From: Verrucomicrobiaceae bacterium UBA7681
Lineage (GTDB): Bacteria; Verrucomicrobiota; Verrucomicrobiia; Verrucomicrobiales; Verrucomicrobiaceae
NCBI GenBank assembly: GCA_002482965.1
Contig: DLGZ01000053.1
Coordinates: 145,934 to 209,933, forward strand
Reading direction: 5' to 3'
Length of the DNA: 64,000 bases
The position numbers were made by a program, and so were the translations under genes. Under the pieces are notes generated by a model. The model worked only from the letters and a program-made list of their open reading frames with translations. It was not told where the DNA came from and did no database searches. Shown piece after piece: positions 37,301 to 45,872 of this stretch; positions within the stretch are counted from its first letter, which is position 1; every line of letters starts with the position of its first letter.

Positions 37301-39756
37301 AAGTCGAAGCCGTGAAGGAACAATGCTCTCAGGAATTCGGCATCGCTGATCCTGAAGCTCTGCGCCAACAACTCGGAACACTTTCTGCCCAGGATGCACC
37401 ACCTGCCGCTGTGGCCCTGCGCGAGCGCCTGCTCGCGGCCCAGCAAGGATCTGTCCTCGTTGAAAAGCTGGCTGCACTGGCCTCAGGATTCACCCGGCTT
37501 CGGAGCGAACTCGGCAGCACTTTGTTTGAGCCCGAGCAGCACAGCCTCGCGACACTGGCCTCCGCCATCCGCGAAATGCAGGAGGAAATGGACGCGCTGC
37601 CAGAGTTGCTGGCCATTCTCCAGGATCTGAACGCCGGACCGCCACGGCTTGCCCACGCCGTGCGCACGCGGCAGCTCACCGCATCCCAGCTTGAGTCTGC
37701 CTGCGCAGCGAAATCGCTGGGAGAGCAATACCGCGCCGACCGCACCTTGCAGCGCTTCGACGGCCATGTGTTGAAGCAAAAACTTGACCGCGTGGCCGCT
37801 GCGCATCGCCATTGGCTGGATCACAACGCAGGCTGGATTCGCAGCCAGACCCGGCAGCGCTTCATGCAGGATGTGCAGACGGCCAGTCAATCCCCCACCA
37901 TGCTCACGGCGGAGCAGAAGCTCTTCAAAAAGACCTTCAGCGCAGGCAGGCGCGAGCTGGAGCATGAGTTCGGCAAAACCATGCGCTTCAAATCCATTCG
38001 TGACCTCGCCGCCGGAGACAGCGGCCAGGTCGTGCGTGATTTGAAACCCATCTGGCTCATGAGTCCGCTGTCCGTTTCAGATACCCTGCCGCTCGATGCC
38101 GGCACCTTTGACGTCGTCATCTTTGACGAAGCCAGCCAGATCCCGGTCGAAGAGGCGGTGCCTGCCGCCTATCGCGCGCAGCAGGTCATCGTCGTCGGAG
38201 ACGAGATGCAGCTCCCGCCGACAAGCTTCTTCAGCACCAGCAGCACTGACGATGACGAAATCACGCTCGAAGAGGAAGGCGAAAAAATCAGCGTCCTCAT
38301 GGATGCCGACAGCTTCCTGGCTCAAAGCACACGCAACCTCCCCAGCACACTGCTCGCCTGGCATTACCGCAGCCGCTATGAGGCGCTCATCAGCTTCAGC
38401 AACGCCGCCTTCTACGGCGGTGAGCTCTACACCATCCCAGACCGCCAGATCGCGCATCGCGACTCAGGAGAAGCGCGGATCAAATCTCCTGCGGAAGCCG
38501 CCGCTCAGGTGCCCGGCATCTTGAGCCGTCCTATTACTTTCATTCACTGCGAGAGCATGCCGTATGAAAACCGCCGCAACATCGGCGAGGCCACCTCCAT
38601 CGCCCAGATTGTCCGCACGATGCTCTCCGGTGCCACGCAGCTCAGCATCGGCATCGCCGCATTCAGCGAGGCCCAGCAGGGCGAAATCGAATCCGCACTC
38701 GATGCGCTGGCGGATGCCGACCCCGCCTTTGCCTCGCTGCTGGAAGCCGAATATGCCCGCGAGGAGGACGACCAGTTCTGCGGCCTGTTCGTCAAAAATC
38801 TCGAAAACATCCAGGGCGACGAACGCGACATCATCCTCATGTCCGTCTGCTACGGACGAGATGCCGGCGGCAGAATCCTGATGAACTTCGGTCCCATCAA
38901 CCAGCGCGGCGGCGAGAAGCGCCTGAACGTTATTTTCAGCCGCGCCCGCCAGCACATGGTCCTCCTCAGCAGCCTGCGCCACAGCGACATCACCAACGAC
39001 TACAACGACGGCGCCAATGCACTGAAGAACTTCCTCCACTACGCCGAGAGCCTCTCCCGGGGTGACGTGGCGCTGGCTCGTCAGGTGCTGGATGGACTCA
39101 ATCCGCTCAAACGGAAATCTCTAAGCCTCGAACAAGTCTCCGCCACACTCGCTGGCCAAATCGCCGATGCACTGCGTGAGCGCGGTTGGTCCGCGGATAC
39201 CCAGGTCGGCCAGAGCCGCTTCCGCTGCGACGTCGCCGTGCGCTCCAACAATGCCGTGCAGCATCAGGTCGGCCTGCTGCTCGATGTCACCGGCACCGCA
39301 GGCGTGCTGGAGCGCTTCCACACGCAGCCCTCCATTTTGAAAGCCTTCGGCTGGCAGGTGCTCATCATCCTCGCCAAAGACTGGTGGCATGATCCACAGT
39401 CCGTCATCGAACGCATCGAGCGCCTGCTGCGCAATGAAATCGAGGAAGAAACGGAGACACAACTAGAGGCGGAACCCGAAGCCGTCCCGGAACCCCAACC
39501 TCAGTCGCCACCGCCCACGCCTTTGGCTTCGCCTTCAGCACCCACCCGCATGCAACGATTCGAGTTCATCGAAGCAGGCTCAAAGAAGTTTTGGGAGATC
39601 GGCCAGAACGGCTGCGAAATGACAGTCCGTTACGGCCGCATCGGCACGAACGGCCAGACGCAGACCAAGACCTTTCCCGACGAAGCCCGCGCTCGGCGCG
39701 AAGTGCAAAAGCTCATCACAGAAAAAGTACGCAAGGGCTACACCGAAGTGGCCTGA
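34396..39756 (+). CDS. Multidomain SF1 helicase: kinase-like N terminus, DUF4011, helicase, Vsr-like nuclease fold, WGR
   Basis: The protein has 1786 residues; its start is fixed by GGAGG at 34384-34388 and the ATGA overlap with the peptidase gene. Residues ~1-235 resemble a protein-kinase C-lobe (DIHSLGVILA at 142-151, then an ALxPxxxxRPxxxxLxxxL-like tail) but have no VAIK, HRD or DFG motif. DUF4011 follows from ~245 (LRDRLFEVSRRNKLLYF). The SF1 helicase has Walker A GPPGTGKS at 631-638, a long helical insertion, Walker B DEAS at 1244-1247 and motif VI QRGGEKRLNVIFSRAR near 1502. Residues ~1590-1680 resemble the Vsr/DUF559 nuclease (ALRERGW, QVGQSRFRCDVAV, FGWQVL), with a non-canonical active site. 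An acidic Pro-rich linker leads to a WGR domain (1719-1786, YGRIGTNGQ). Such architectures occur in antiphage systems; defence is inferred. Confidence 0.88.
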   Translation: MSEFTTFLTQGFERGGFETEDVLAAVLPLMREVVAIHATGHVAPLRGISSICVHDGRALGLASPSGAPALHNDSRLRELLGPQPRGLEIMGESKRETDLDSFAQNITNLAVGSAEAEITRPVFLPGHVTWEHAIGHHDELTDIHSLGVILASVACGLDFSDAEDVALFANSRTNLFALARRLHPVLASVITEMTELHRGKRAQDLPSLIRRLETYRDQPVDLNITELPGLEKGTKKDKRAIIQTHLRDRLFEVSRRNKLLYFKSTQSTLNLTIASVPLVLDYRNVRPEDLLYWHDSLAQEISAGNALPLNRWLRMEEAPYLPGQLDKLISEARRDRAEYGFSQLRLVLVFLRWHNLKEAPEERIHSPLLLLPVDLAKKKGVKDHYTLTPSDTEAEVNPALRHHLKQLYNLDLPETIDLRTTTPLAFHEQLKAQIHASEPGVNLTLTEKPRIQLIHERAKQRLDQYRRRMKRTGQSVPASKLDYSYDREDFRPLGLQVFQKKVIPAPLPLRSLAGAPPSPRQLNMVAESKTFTLVEDGLSNPYSWEFDLCSLTLANFNYRKMTLVRDYAQLISSDMANAAFDRVFSLEPRAVNAPAIPVLPPSQQYLIIAADATQTGAIARARTGESFIIQGPPGTGKSQTITNLIADFVANGKRVLFVCEKRAAIDVVFHRLRQQGLDELCCLIHDSQTDKKEFILNLKQTYEQWLATNDAADTSETKRNAALVTLESELGALEKFTSASAATNPLLLRLIELRGASQATDVPQDEALPDYHEWQQGGDCVIRLVNALEDLGAGPVFATHPLRWLNDLETPPARLEDLEQRLSDLDDALQQTDLPMEHWDTLGEVAQLLEFTTRLLPLARKNLLGLLDHSSPTSTAFGKLCAELSRRQKALTATQKKTAHWRAKLPADETVSALAQAENLKGFFGFLNPAWWRLRKVLHSSYDFSRHAVQPTWTQVLADLAAEHAVEAEVEAVKEQCSQEFGIADPEALRQQLGTLSAQDAPPAAVALRERLLAAQQGSVLVEKLAALASGFTRLRSELGSTLFEPEQHSLATLASAIREMQEEMDALPELLAILQDLNAGPPRLAHAVRTRQLTASQLESACAAKSLGEQYRADRTLQRFDGHVLKQKLDRVAAAHRHWLDHNAGWIRSQTRQRFMQDVQTASQSPTMLTAEQKLFKKTFSAGRRELEHEFGKTMRFKSIRDLAAGDSGQVVRDLKPIWLMSPLSVSDTLPLDAGTFDVVIFDEASQIPVEEAVPAAYRAQQVIVVGDEMQLPPTSFFSTSSTDDDEITLEEEGEKISVLMDADSFLAQSTRNLPSTLLAWHYRSRYEALISFSNAAFYGGELYTIPDRQIAHRDSGEARIKSPAEAAAQVPGILSRPITFIHCESMPYENRRNIGEATSIAQIVRTMLSGATQLSIGIAAFSEAQQGEIESALDALADADPAFASLLEAEYAREEDDQFCGLFVKNLENIQGDERDIILMSVCYGRDAGGRILMNFGPINQRGGEKRLNVIFSRARQHMVLLSSLRHSDITNDYNDGANALKNFLHYAESLSRGDVALARQVLDGLNPLKRKSLSLEQVSATLAGQIADALRERGWSADTQVGQSRFRCDVAVRSNNAVQHQVGLLLDVTGTAGVLERFHTQPSILKAFGWQVLIILAKDWWHDPQSVIERIERLLRNEIEEETETQLEAEPEAVPEPQPQSPPPTPLASPSAPTRMQRFEFIEAGSKKFWEIGQNGCEMTVRYGRIGTNGQTQTKTFPDEARARREVQKLITEKVRKGYTEVA

Positions 39757-39758
39757 TC

Positions 39759-42071
39759 TCACTTGCTGAGAAAAATCTCGCTCAACACTGCAGCACGAAT
39801 GAGCGAGCGCATGCCGTGCCCGTCTGAAACCACCTTTTCCAGCGCAGCTTCATTGCTGAAGCGCAAGGAAGCGCCGGTTGAATACGTGAGAAAGTGCGTG
39901 GCAAAACCACGCGCAAGCTGATCCGCATGCTGCATGTAGAGGTGCTGCCAGGAGTGAATGTCTGCAAAGCTCTCGCCTTCAGGCGTGATGCCACTCGGAT
40001 CCACTTTCGCACCTTTGCTGTTCTTGCCATACCCAGCACGCCAGACACCAACGGGATCGTAGTTCTCCAGCGCAAACCCCGGCGGATCGATGGTCTGGTG
40101 GCAGCTCGCACAGCTCTCGTTGTTGCGGTGCTTGTCCAACTGATCGCGAATGGACGTGGCCCCGCGAATATCAGGCTCGATCGCAGGAATACCCGGTGGT
40201 GGCGGCGGAATGCGATTGCCCAGAATGCGCTCATTGATGAACACCCCTCGCACCACCGGCGAAGTGCTCGTTCCATCTGCGGTGACCTTGAGAATCGCCC
40301 CCTGCGTCACAAGCCCGCCGCGAATATCCTTCGCGGTCAGCGCCACCTTCTGCAGACCCTTGCCAGGTTTGAGCGAAACTTCCGCATGATAGTGCCGCGC
40401 CAGCCTGCCATTGAGAAACGCGAAATCAGACTCCACGAGATGCGTGATGCCCAGGTCTTGCTTGATCATCTCGTTGAAATAAGCACGCGTCTCCTGCAGC
40501 ATGGATTCCTGCACCACGGAATCAAAAGTGGGAAACTGCCTCGTGTCGGGCGCGGTAAAATCAATCTCCTTCAGCTTGAGCCATTGATCCGTGAAACTAG
40601 TCACGAAGCGCTCGGCCTTCGGATGCGCCAGCAAGCGCTCCACCTGCTGGGCAAGCACCTCCGGATCATGCAGCTTCTTTTCATTCGCGAGCTGGATGAG
40701 CTTATAGTCCGGCATGGACACCCAAAGCGCGTAACTGAGCCGCGAGGCGATGGCGTGATCATCAAGCAGCCCTGGGGCTTCGATGAAAGTCAGGAATCGC
40801 GGCGAGCACAGAATGGCACGATAGGCCATGCGCAGCGCTTCAGTCGGCTCATCACCATTCGCAATCGCTTGGTCCGCGATCTCGCAATAAGCAGCAACCT
40901 GTTCCGCTGTCACCGGACGGCGAAAGGCCCGCCGCGCAAAGCGAGAGATCAGTTTGTCCAGCATGGCAGCATCCGCTGTTTTCACATCGACCTCACCGAA
41001 GAGATTCTTCCGCACCATCGCACGATCCGCGTTCGGGTAGATGCGTTCAACGTCGATGCCCGTGTGCGCAATGCCTGCATAGCCTTCCTTGGCCAGATCA
41101 CGATCCTTGAAGGACACATTGCCGCCTTTCGCACCAGTCGGCGGGTGTTTGTAGGTGGCGTCATTGGGTTTGAGTTCGAGCCGATGCTTCTCCTGAATCC
41201 ACGCCTCAAAGACCATGTCTCGTGGCGTGCTCGTGGCCTCCACGAGGCCAATCATGTAAAGCATGGGCGCATTCGATTCACACTCGCCGGAGCGCAGCGT
41301 CCCCCAGACCGCACCGTCGCTGCCCGGATTGATCGCCTGCACTCCGTGCAGCGTGATGCGATACCAGCCGTCATCGGGCGCGGACGTCGGAGTGCGTCCA
41401 AAAAACTGCAAGGTCATCGGCCAGGTGATGCTCCTGCCATCACGCAAATCCGGCCCGCGATAGTTGCCCCTGCCTCCCTTGGTCAGCATTTCCGGCGTGT
41501 AGTGCTTCTGGAAAGTTTCATCGCCCTTCAGCGCACGCTGAAAAGCATCGGTCAGCGCGAGATCGGCCACATCAAGATAACGCGCCAGCAGGTGCTGCGA
41601 AAGTTGCTGCCCTGCCGCCACCGTTTCAAATCCGTACGACGCACGATCTTCCGGCAGTAGCGCCTTCAGCGGCATGTCGATGCCCAGCAGATCATGCATC
41701 GTGTTCTCATACTCCGTGCGCGTGAGCCTGCGGCTGCGAGTCCGGCCATTGGCAGCGATATCCTCAGCATCCGCCGTCACCAGAGCAGGCTTGAGACTGG
41801 CGAGAAAACTCTCCGCGGCAGCTTTCGCAGGCTGCGGTTTCTTTTTGGGCGGCATTTCTCCATCCCTCACACGCTCAAAGATTTTTTGCCAGCTTTGGAA
41901 CGCATCCGCATTCGCGAGATCAAACTTCAACGCGCCAAGATCGAGCCCGCCCTTCTTCACGTCCGCGTCATGGCACTCGGCGCAGTGCAGGTCGAGAAAC
42001 GCAGACGCCGGCTGAGGCAGTTCGGCGAAAACAGCCGGAGAGAAAAAGATGAGGAGCCACCAAGGATTCAT
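39759..42071 (-). CDS. Planctomycete-type cytochrome (DUF1587-DUF1592-DUF1588-DUF1585 family)
   Basis: From ATG 42071 the exported protein has 770 residues: a signal peptide (cleavage near VFAE), a c-type haem motif CAECH at 30-34 within a PSCyt1-like domain with an MPPK segment, and then the DUF1587 start (RRLTRTEYENTMHDLLGID). DUF1595/DUF1592 follow (FARRAFRRPVTAEQVAAYCEIAD; RLSYALWVSMPD), then DUF1588 (FINERILGNRIPPPPPGIP; CASCHQTIDPPGFALENYDPVG, a second CxxCH) and DUF1585 at the C terminus. Families like this pair with DUF1552 proteins in secreted systems of unknown substrate. The stop lies two bases from the stop of the converging helicase gene. The 84-base upstream extension lacks a signal peptide. 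Confidence 0.92.
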   Translation of the reverse strand: MNPWWLLIFFSPAVFAELPQPASAFLDLHCAECHDADVKKGGLDLGALKFDLANADAFQSWQKIFERVRDGEMPPKKKPQPAKAAAESFLASLKPALVTADAEDIAANGRTRSRRLTRTEYENTMHDLLGIDMPLKALLPEDRASYGFETVAAGQQLSQHLLARYLDVADLALTDAFQRALKGDETFQKHYTPEMLTKGGRGNYRGPDLRDGRSITWPMTLQFFGRTPTSAPDDGWYRITLHGVQAINPGSDGAVWGTLRSGECESNAPMLYMIGLVEATSTPRDMVFEAWIQEKHRLELKPNDATYKHPPTGAKGGNVSFKDRDLAKEGYAGIAHTGIDVERIYPNADRAMVRKNLFGEVDVKTADAAMLDKLISRFARRAFRRPVTAEQVAAYCEIADQAIANGDEPTEALRMAYRAILCSPRFLTFIEAPGLLDDHAIASRLSYALWVSMPDYKLIQLANEKKLHDPEVLAQQVERLLAHPKAERFVTSFTDQWLKLKEIDFTAPDTRQFPTFDSVVQESMLQETRAYFNEMIKQDLGITHLVESDFAFLNGRLARHYHAEVSLKPGKGLQKVALTAKDIRGGLVTQGAILKVTADGTSTSPVVRGVFINERILGNRIPPPPPGIPAIEPDIRGATSIRDQLDKHRNNESCASCHQTIDPPGFALENYDPVGVWRAGYGKNSKGAKVDPSGITPEGESFADIHSWQHLYMQHADQLARGFATHFLTYSTGASLRFSNEAALEKVVSDGHGMRSLIRAAVLSEIFLSK

Positions 42072-42131
42072 GAACTGGGTTTTAACGCGGCAACTGTTGA
42101 AATCTGACCAGTCATTCACCGTTAAAAGGTG

Positions 42132-43496
42132 ATGTCCACTTTTCCCCGCCGCCATTTCCTCAAAACCGCCGCCTTGAGCGCCCTCGCCGGACCAAACATC
42201 CTTCGCGCGGCCGACTCAAAGCAGAAAATTCGCGTCGCCTGCGTGGGCATCGGCCAGATGGGTGGTGGCGCAGTGCAGGCTTCCCGCGACGAAGAGATCG
42301 TGGCATTTTGCGATGTGGACTGGCGCGATCTCGGCGGCCGCAGCGCTTTTGAACAGGCCAAAAAACATCCGACCGTCCCCAAGTTCACCGACTTCCGCGA
42401 GATGCTGGACAAGAAAGGCGGCGAAATCGACGCCGTCCTCATTTCCACCCCGGATCACACGCATTTCGCTGCCGCGATGGCTGCCATGGAGGCGAAGAAG
42501 CATGTCTTTGTGCAGAAGCCCTTGGCTCACAACATCTGGCAGGTGCGCACACTCCAAAAGGCCGCGAAAAAATACGGCGTGCAGACCGTCATGGGCAATC
42601 AAGGCCACTGCTGGGAAGGCATCCGCCTCGTGAAGGAATGGTTCGAAGCCGGAGTCCTCGGTGAAGTCCGCGAAGTCCACTGCTGGACGGACCGGCCCAA
42701 GGGCAAGGTGGGTTTCATCAATCCACCGCCAGCGCAGCCCGCGAAAACCGCTCCCGTGCCGGAAGGTCTCTCATGGGATCTGTGGCAGGGGCCTGTGGCA
42801 CCGCGTGATTACAGTCCGGAGTATCTGCCTCAATTCTGGCGCGGCTGGTGGAATTACGGCTGCGGGGGCCTGGGCGACATCGGCTGCCACTGCCTCGACG
42901 CCCCGTTTTGGGCACTGCAACTTGGCATGCCGGACAAAGTCGAAGTCGTGGAGCAGGAAAAGTGGGATCACCGCGCCTATACCGCTCCAGCATCTCACAT
43001 CATCTTCCACTTTGCCGCACGCGGTGCGCTGCCTCCTGTGCAGATTCACTGGTATGAAGGCGGTCTGCTGCCGGAGGCACTGCCGGGCATGACGAAAGGT
43101 CTGCCAGACAACGGCATGATCATGAAAGGCAGCAAGGAGACGCTTTTCTCCGACGGCATGCGTGTGCAAAGCCCGCAGCTCTGGCCCCGTGAACGCATGA
43201 CGCCGCTGATCGACATCCTGCGTCGCAAGCCCATCCCGCGTTCCGTCGCCGGTGAGCCCATCGGCGAGCTCTTCGCCGCCATCCGTGGTACCATTCCACA
43301 TGCAGGCTCCCACTTCGACTACGCCTGCCCTCTCACCGAACTCGTGAACACCGGCGTGCTGGCCATACGCTCCGGCAAAACCATCGAATGGGACGCCGCC
43401 AGCATGAAGGTCAAAGGAGCGCCCGAATTCGATGCCTGGATCAAAGAACCCGTGCGCGACGGCTGGAGCTATGGCGAAGATCTGTGGAAAGCATAA
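42132..43496 (+). CDS. Gfo/Idh/MocA-family oxidoreductase, Tat-exported
   Basis: The 454-residue protein starts with a Tat signal (FPRRHFLKTAALSALAG). A Rossmann fold follows (VACVGIGQMGGG), then the family motif EKKHVFVQKPLAHN-like region (KHVFVQKPLAHN, with the catalytic-region Lys of EKP altered to QKP) and a GDIGCHCLDAPFW segment before the substrate-binding sheet. It should bind NAD(P) tightly and act on a sugar or cyclitol; the substrate is unknown. A periplasmic NAD-dependent enzyme implies a pre-bound cofactor, as in glucose-fructose oxidoreductase. ATG 42132 follows an AAAGG stretch closely; an overlapping GTG at 42129 is the alternative. The beta-helix gene follows ten bases later, probably in the same operon. 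Confidence 0.9.
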   Translation: MSTFPRRHFLKTAALSALAGPNILRAADSKQKIRVACVGIGQMGGGAVQASRDEEIVAFCDVDWRDLGGRSAFEQAKKHPTVPKFTDFREMLDKKGGEIDAVLISTPDHTHFAAAMAAMEAKKHVFVQKPLAHNIWQVRTLQKAAKKYGVQTVMGNQGHCWEGIRLVKEWFEAGVLGEVREVHCWTDRPKGKVGFINPPPAQPAKTAPVPEGLSWDLWQGPVAPRDYSPEYLPQFWRGWWNYGCGGLGDIGCHCLDAPFWALQLGMPDKVEVVEQEKWDHRAYTAPASHIIFHFAARGALPPVQIHWYEGGLLPEALPGMTKGLPDNGMIMKGSKETLFSDGMRVQSPQLWPRERMTPLIDILRRKPIPRSVAGEPIGELFAAIRGTIPHAGSHFDYACPLTELVNTGVLAIRSGKTIEWDAASMKVKGAPEFDAWIKEPVRDGWSYGEDLWKA

Positions 43497-43506
43497 AAAC
43501 ATCCTC

Positions 43507-44373
43507 ATGTACCGACTTGTCATCTTTCTCGCCATAGCCTTCACCGCGCACGCCCAGGAAATTCGCCGCACTCCACTGACACTGAAAGATGGCGGCACCC
43601 CCGACAAGCCCGCCGTGTTTGACGGCAAGGGCATGATCATTGATCTCGGCACCGATGTAACCTCACACGACTGGCAGAAGCAGGGCGATGTGTGGACCTC
43701 ACGCGGACCGTTCGATAAACACCCGCCCGTGGATGATGTCCAACGTGCGGCGCTCTTCATCGAAGAAGTCCCCATGCGGATCACACGAGACCGTGCCGCC
43801 GAGCAAAAGAGCGGCGAAAAAGGCAAAGTCATCTTCGCCGCACCCGAGGCTCTGCAGCCCGGGCAGATGGGATTCAAAACAGACGGCTCTCTATACTTCC
43901 GCTGGCCTGCCGACAAGACTCCTGACACCGCGAAAATCTACCTTCCCCCCGCTGGGCTGGCGAGTTGCGTGAACATCGCCTGCTCCTACCTCACGGTGAA
44001 AAACATCACCGCCCTGCATGCCGCCAACGACGGCTTCAACATTCACGGCAACCGCATCGGCATCCGCCTGGAAAACGTGAAGGCTTTTTCCAACGGCGAC
44101 GAAGGCATCAGTGCTCATGAAACCACACAAATGGATGTCGTGAATGCCGAAATCGCCTGGAACGGCTCATCCGCCGGCGGCGTCGCCGATGTAGGCGATA
44201 GCATCACGACCTACACCAACTGCGAGCTGCACCACAATACCGGTGCCGCGTTCAGCTTCGCCGGAATCTCCCACCGCGTGACCCACTGCCTCATCCATCA
44301 TCAGACGAAGGACATCGACGTCCGCGAGGACGCGAAAGTAGAGCAATCCGACAACGAGTGGCGCAAGCCTTAA
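43507..44373 (+). CDS. Secreted right-handed beta-helix (PbH1) protein
   Basis: The 288-residue protein has a Sec signal peptide (MYRLVIFLAIAFTAHAQ). Its middle and end form regularly spaced short turns (SYLTVKNITALHAANDGFNIHG, RLENVKAFSNGDEGISAHE, VVNAEIAWNGSSAGG), the pattern of parallel beta-helix repeats found in pectate lyases and other polysaccharide-acting proteins. The length is short for a complete lyase and I see no clear catalytic triad, so the enzyme class is not assigned. It lies ten bases after the Gfo/Idh/MocA gene and probably shares its transcript, which suggests a joint role in carbohydrate processing. Its stop overlaps the stop of the converging PhoD gene by three bases. 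Confidence 0.78.
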   Translation: MYRLVIFLAIAFTAHAQEIRRTPLTLKDGGTPDKPAVFDGKGMIIDLGTDVTSHDWQKQGDVWTSRGPFDKHPPVDDVQRAALFIEEVPMRITRDRAAEQKSGEKGKVIFAAPEALQPGQMGFKTDGSLYFRWPADKTPDTAKIYLPPAGLASCVNIACSYLTVKNITALHAANDGFNIHGNRIGIRLENVKAFSNGDEGISAHETTQMDVVNAEIAWNGSSAGGVADVGDSITTYTNCELHHNTGAAFSFAGISHRVTHCLIHHQTKDIDVREDAKVEQSDNEWRKP

Positions 44374-45824
44374 GCGACCGGTCTTTTAAACTTCGCCTCA
44401 TAACCCACCGCCCCGTCCACATCGCGAAGCTGGAAGACGATCTCACTTTCCGCACCGTTTGGATGCAGTTCGACGCAGAGGAATCCGCCCTTCACACGAT
44501 GAAACTTGTGATAGGCCTTGTCCTCGCCGGGGGAGCCGCCCGCATGCGAGTTGCTGGCCGCTCCGACGCTGAACTCCTGCACGCCTGACGTCGGATGCAC
44601 CGAGTGATACTGCCAGTGCCGGTCCCCGCACACGACAAAGAAGTTATCCGGCACATTCACCTTCAGCCATGAGCGGATCTCATCGCCCTCATGCGTGAAG
44701 CCGGCGTTGCTATGGTTGTCATTTTTGTTGCCACGATCCGGGCCGACCAGCGGAGTAGGACTGACCAAAATCTTCCACGTAGCGGTGCTCTCTTTGATCG
44801 TGCGTTTGAACCACTCCTTCTGCTCCGCACCCCAGATCGTCTTCTCGGGGCCGTCGGGCATCGTGTTCGGAGAGCGGTAGTCGCGCCCATCCGTGAACCA
44901 CACCTGCAAATCACGCCCCCATCGAATCGTGCGAAAATCACTGTCACCCAGAGGCGCCTGCTCGCGGAAAATCTGCACGCCTTTATTGAAGCTGAGTTCG
45001 TCCGCCTTCATCCCAGGCCATGAATCATTCGTGAGCGTGTCATGGTCATCCTTCAGCCAGTAGGTCGAGGTGTTGCGCGTGGCATCAACCAGACGCGGCA
45101 GGCTGAACATGCGCTCCCAATGCAGCCGCGCGAGCGCAGGAGACACAGCACGCGGCGGATTGCTGTCATAATAAACAAGATCGCCCGTCATGACGATGAA
45201 GCGCGGATCAAGCGCGGTCATGGAGGGATAAATCGGGTGCCCATCGGCATGATCACGATCCTGATAGCCCTGGCAGGTCATCACGCAGAATCGCAGCTCA
45301 GTGGGCGCTGCAAGATCCGGCGCAGTATGAAATTTGCCTTTAAAACTCCCACTTGAGGCACCCTCCACGCCCGCCGTTTCACTGAGGTAATAATAGGTGC
45401 TGCCAGGCTTGAGCGCACTGAGCTTGAACTGATGAATGCCATCCTTGTCCGCACTCACATCCGCCCACGGCGTTTCCACCGCATCACTCAAATCCTCCTT
45501 CAATCCGTAGCGCACTCGCGCCTTGCCTGATGCCGCTGGGCATGCGCCTTCAATCTCATGCACCGCAGGCACAGCCTGCTGCTTTTCCTTCACACCTTTG
45601 CCCTTCTTCGGCTTGTCAAAGCTCACCCCTTGATTGTTGCGATCCGGTGCCCGAGTCAGTCGCGTCCAAACAATCGCCGTGCTGTCCGTGACCTCGCCCA
45701 CACGAGTTCCCGTGGCCTGAAACGGCCCGGCCGCCGCCGCTTGTGCCAGCCAGGGCGTGGCAAGCGCCGCACTAGCGGTGGTTTGGATGAAACGACGACG
45801 GTTGAGTGAAGATGCCTGGCTCAT
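44370..45824 (-). CDS. PhoD-like alkaline phosphatase/phosphodiesterase, Tat-exported
   Basis: The 484-residue protein has a Tat signal (LNRRRFIQTTASAAL), an N-terminal fibronectin-like PhoD_N region (GTRVGEVTDSTAIVWTRLT) with a Lys-rich insert near residues 70-80, and the metallophosphatase core. Metal-binding segments visible are CVMTCQGYQDRD, VMTGDLVYYD, LKDDHDTLTNDSW, SPTPLVGPDRGN and CGDRHWQYHS. PhoD enzymes use Ca/Fe centres to release phosphate from mono- and diesters, typically under phosphate limitation. Export as a folded metalloenzyme fits the Tat signal. No Pho box was recognised upstream. It is followed at 45873-46748 by an unrelated gene in the same direction transcribed ahead of it. 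Confidence 0.9.
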   Translation of the reverse strand: MSQASSLNRRRFIQTTASAALATPWLAQAAAAGPFQATGTRVGEVTDSTAIVWTRLTRAPDRNNQGVSFDKPKKGKGVKEKQQAVPAVHEIEGACPAASGKARVRYGLKEDLSDAVETPWADVSADKDGIHQFKLSALKPGSTYYYLSETAGVEGASSGSFKGKFHTAPDLAAPTELRFCVMTCQGYQDRDHADGHPIYPSMTALDPRFIVMTGDLVYYDSNPPRAVSPALARLHWERMFSLPRLVDATRNTSTYWLKDDHDTLTNDSWPGMKADELSFNKGVQIFREQAPLGDSDFRTIRWGRDLQVWFTDGRDYRSPNTMPDGPEKTIWGAEQKEWFKRTIKESTATWKILVSPTPLVGPDRGNKNDNHSNAGFTHEGDEIRSWLKVNVPDNFFVVCGDRHWQYHSVHPTSGVQEFSVGAASNSHAGGSPGEDKAYHKFHRVKGGFLCVELHPNGAESEIVFQLRDVDGAVGYEAKFKRPVA

Positions 45825-45872
45825 GGTTCTGCCATGAACGTCGTCCGTTCACATTTCTGGCAGCCGACTCCA

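Noticed and set aside
39894..41660. 588-residue open frame opposite the DUF1592 cytochrome gene
   Set aside because: Antisense of a gene with clear haem motifs and family domains; its translation is Arg/His-rich without any domain.
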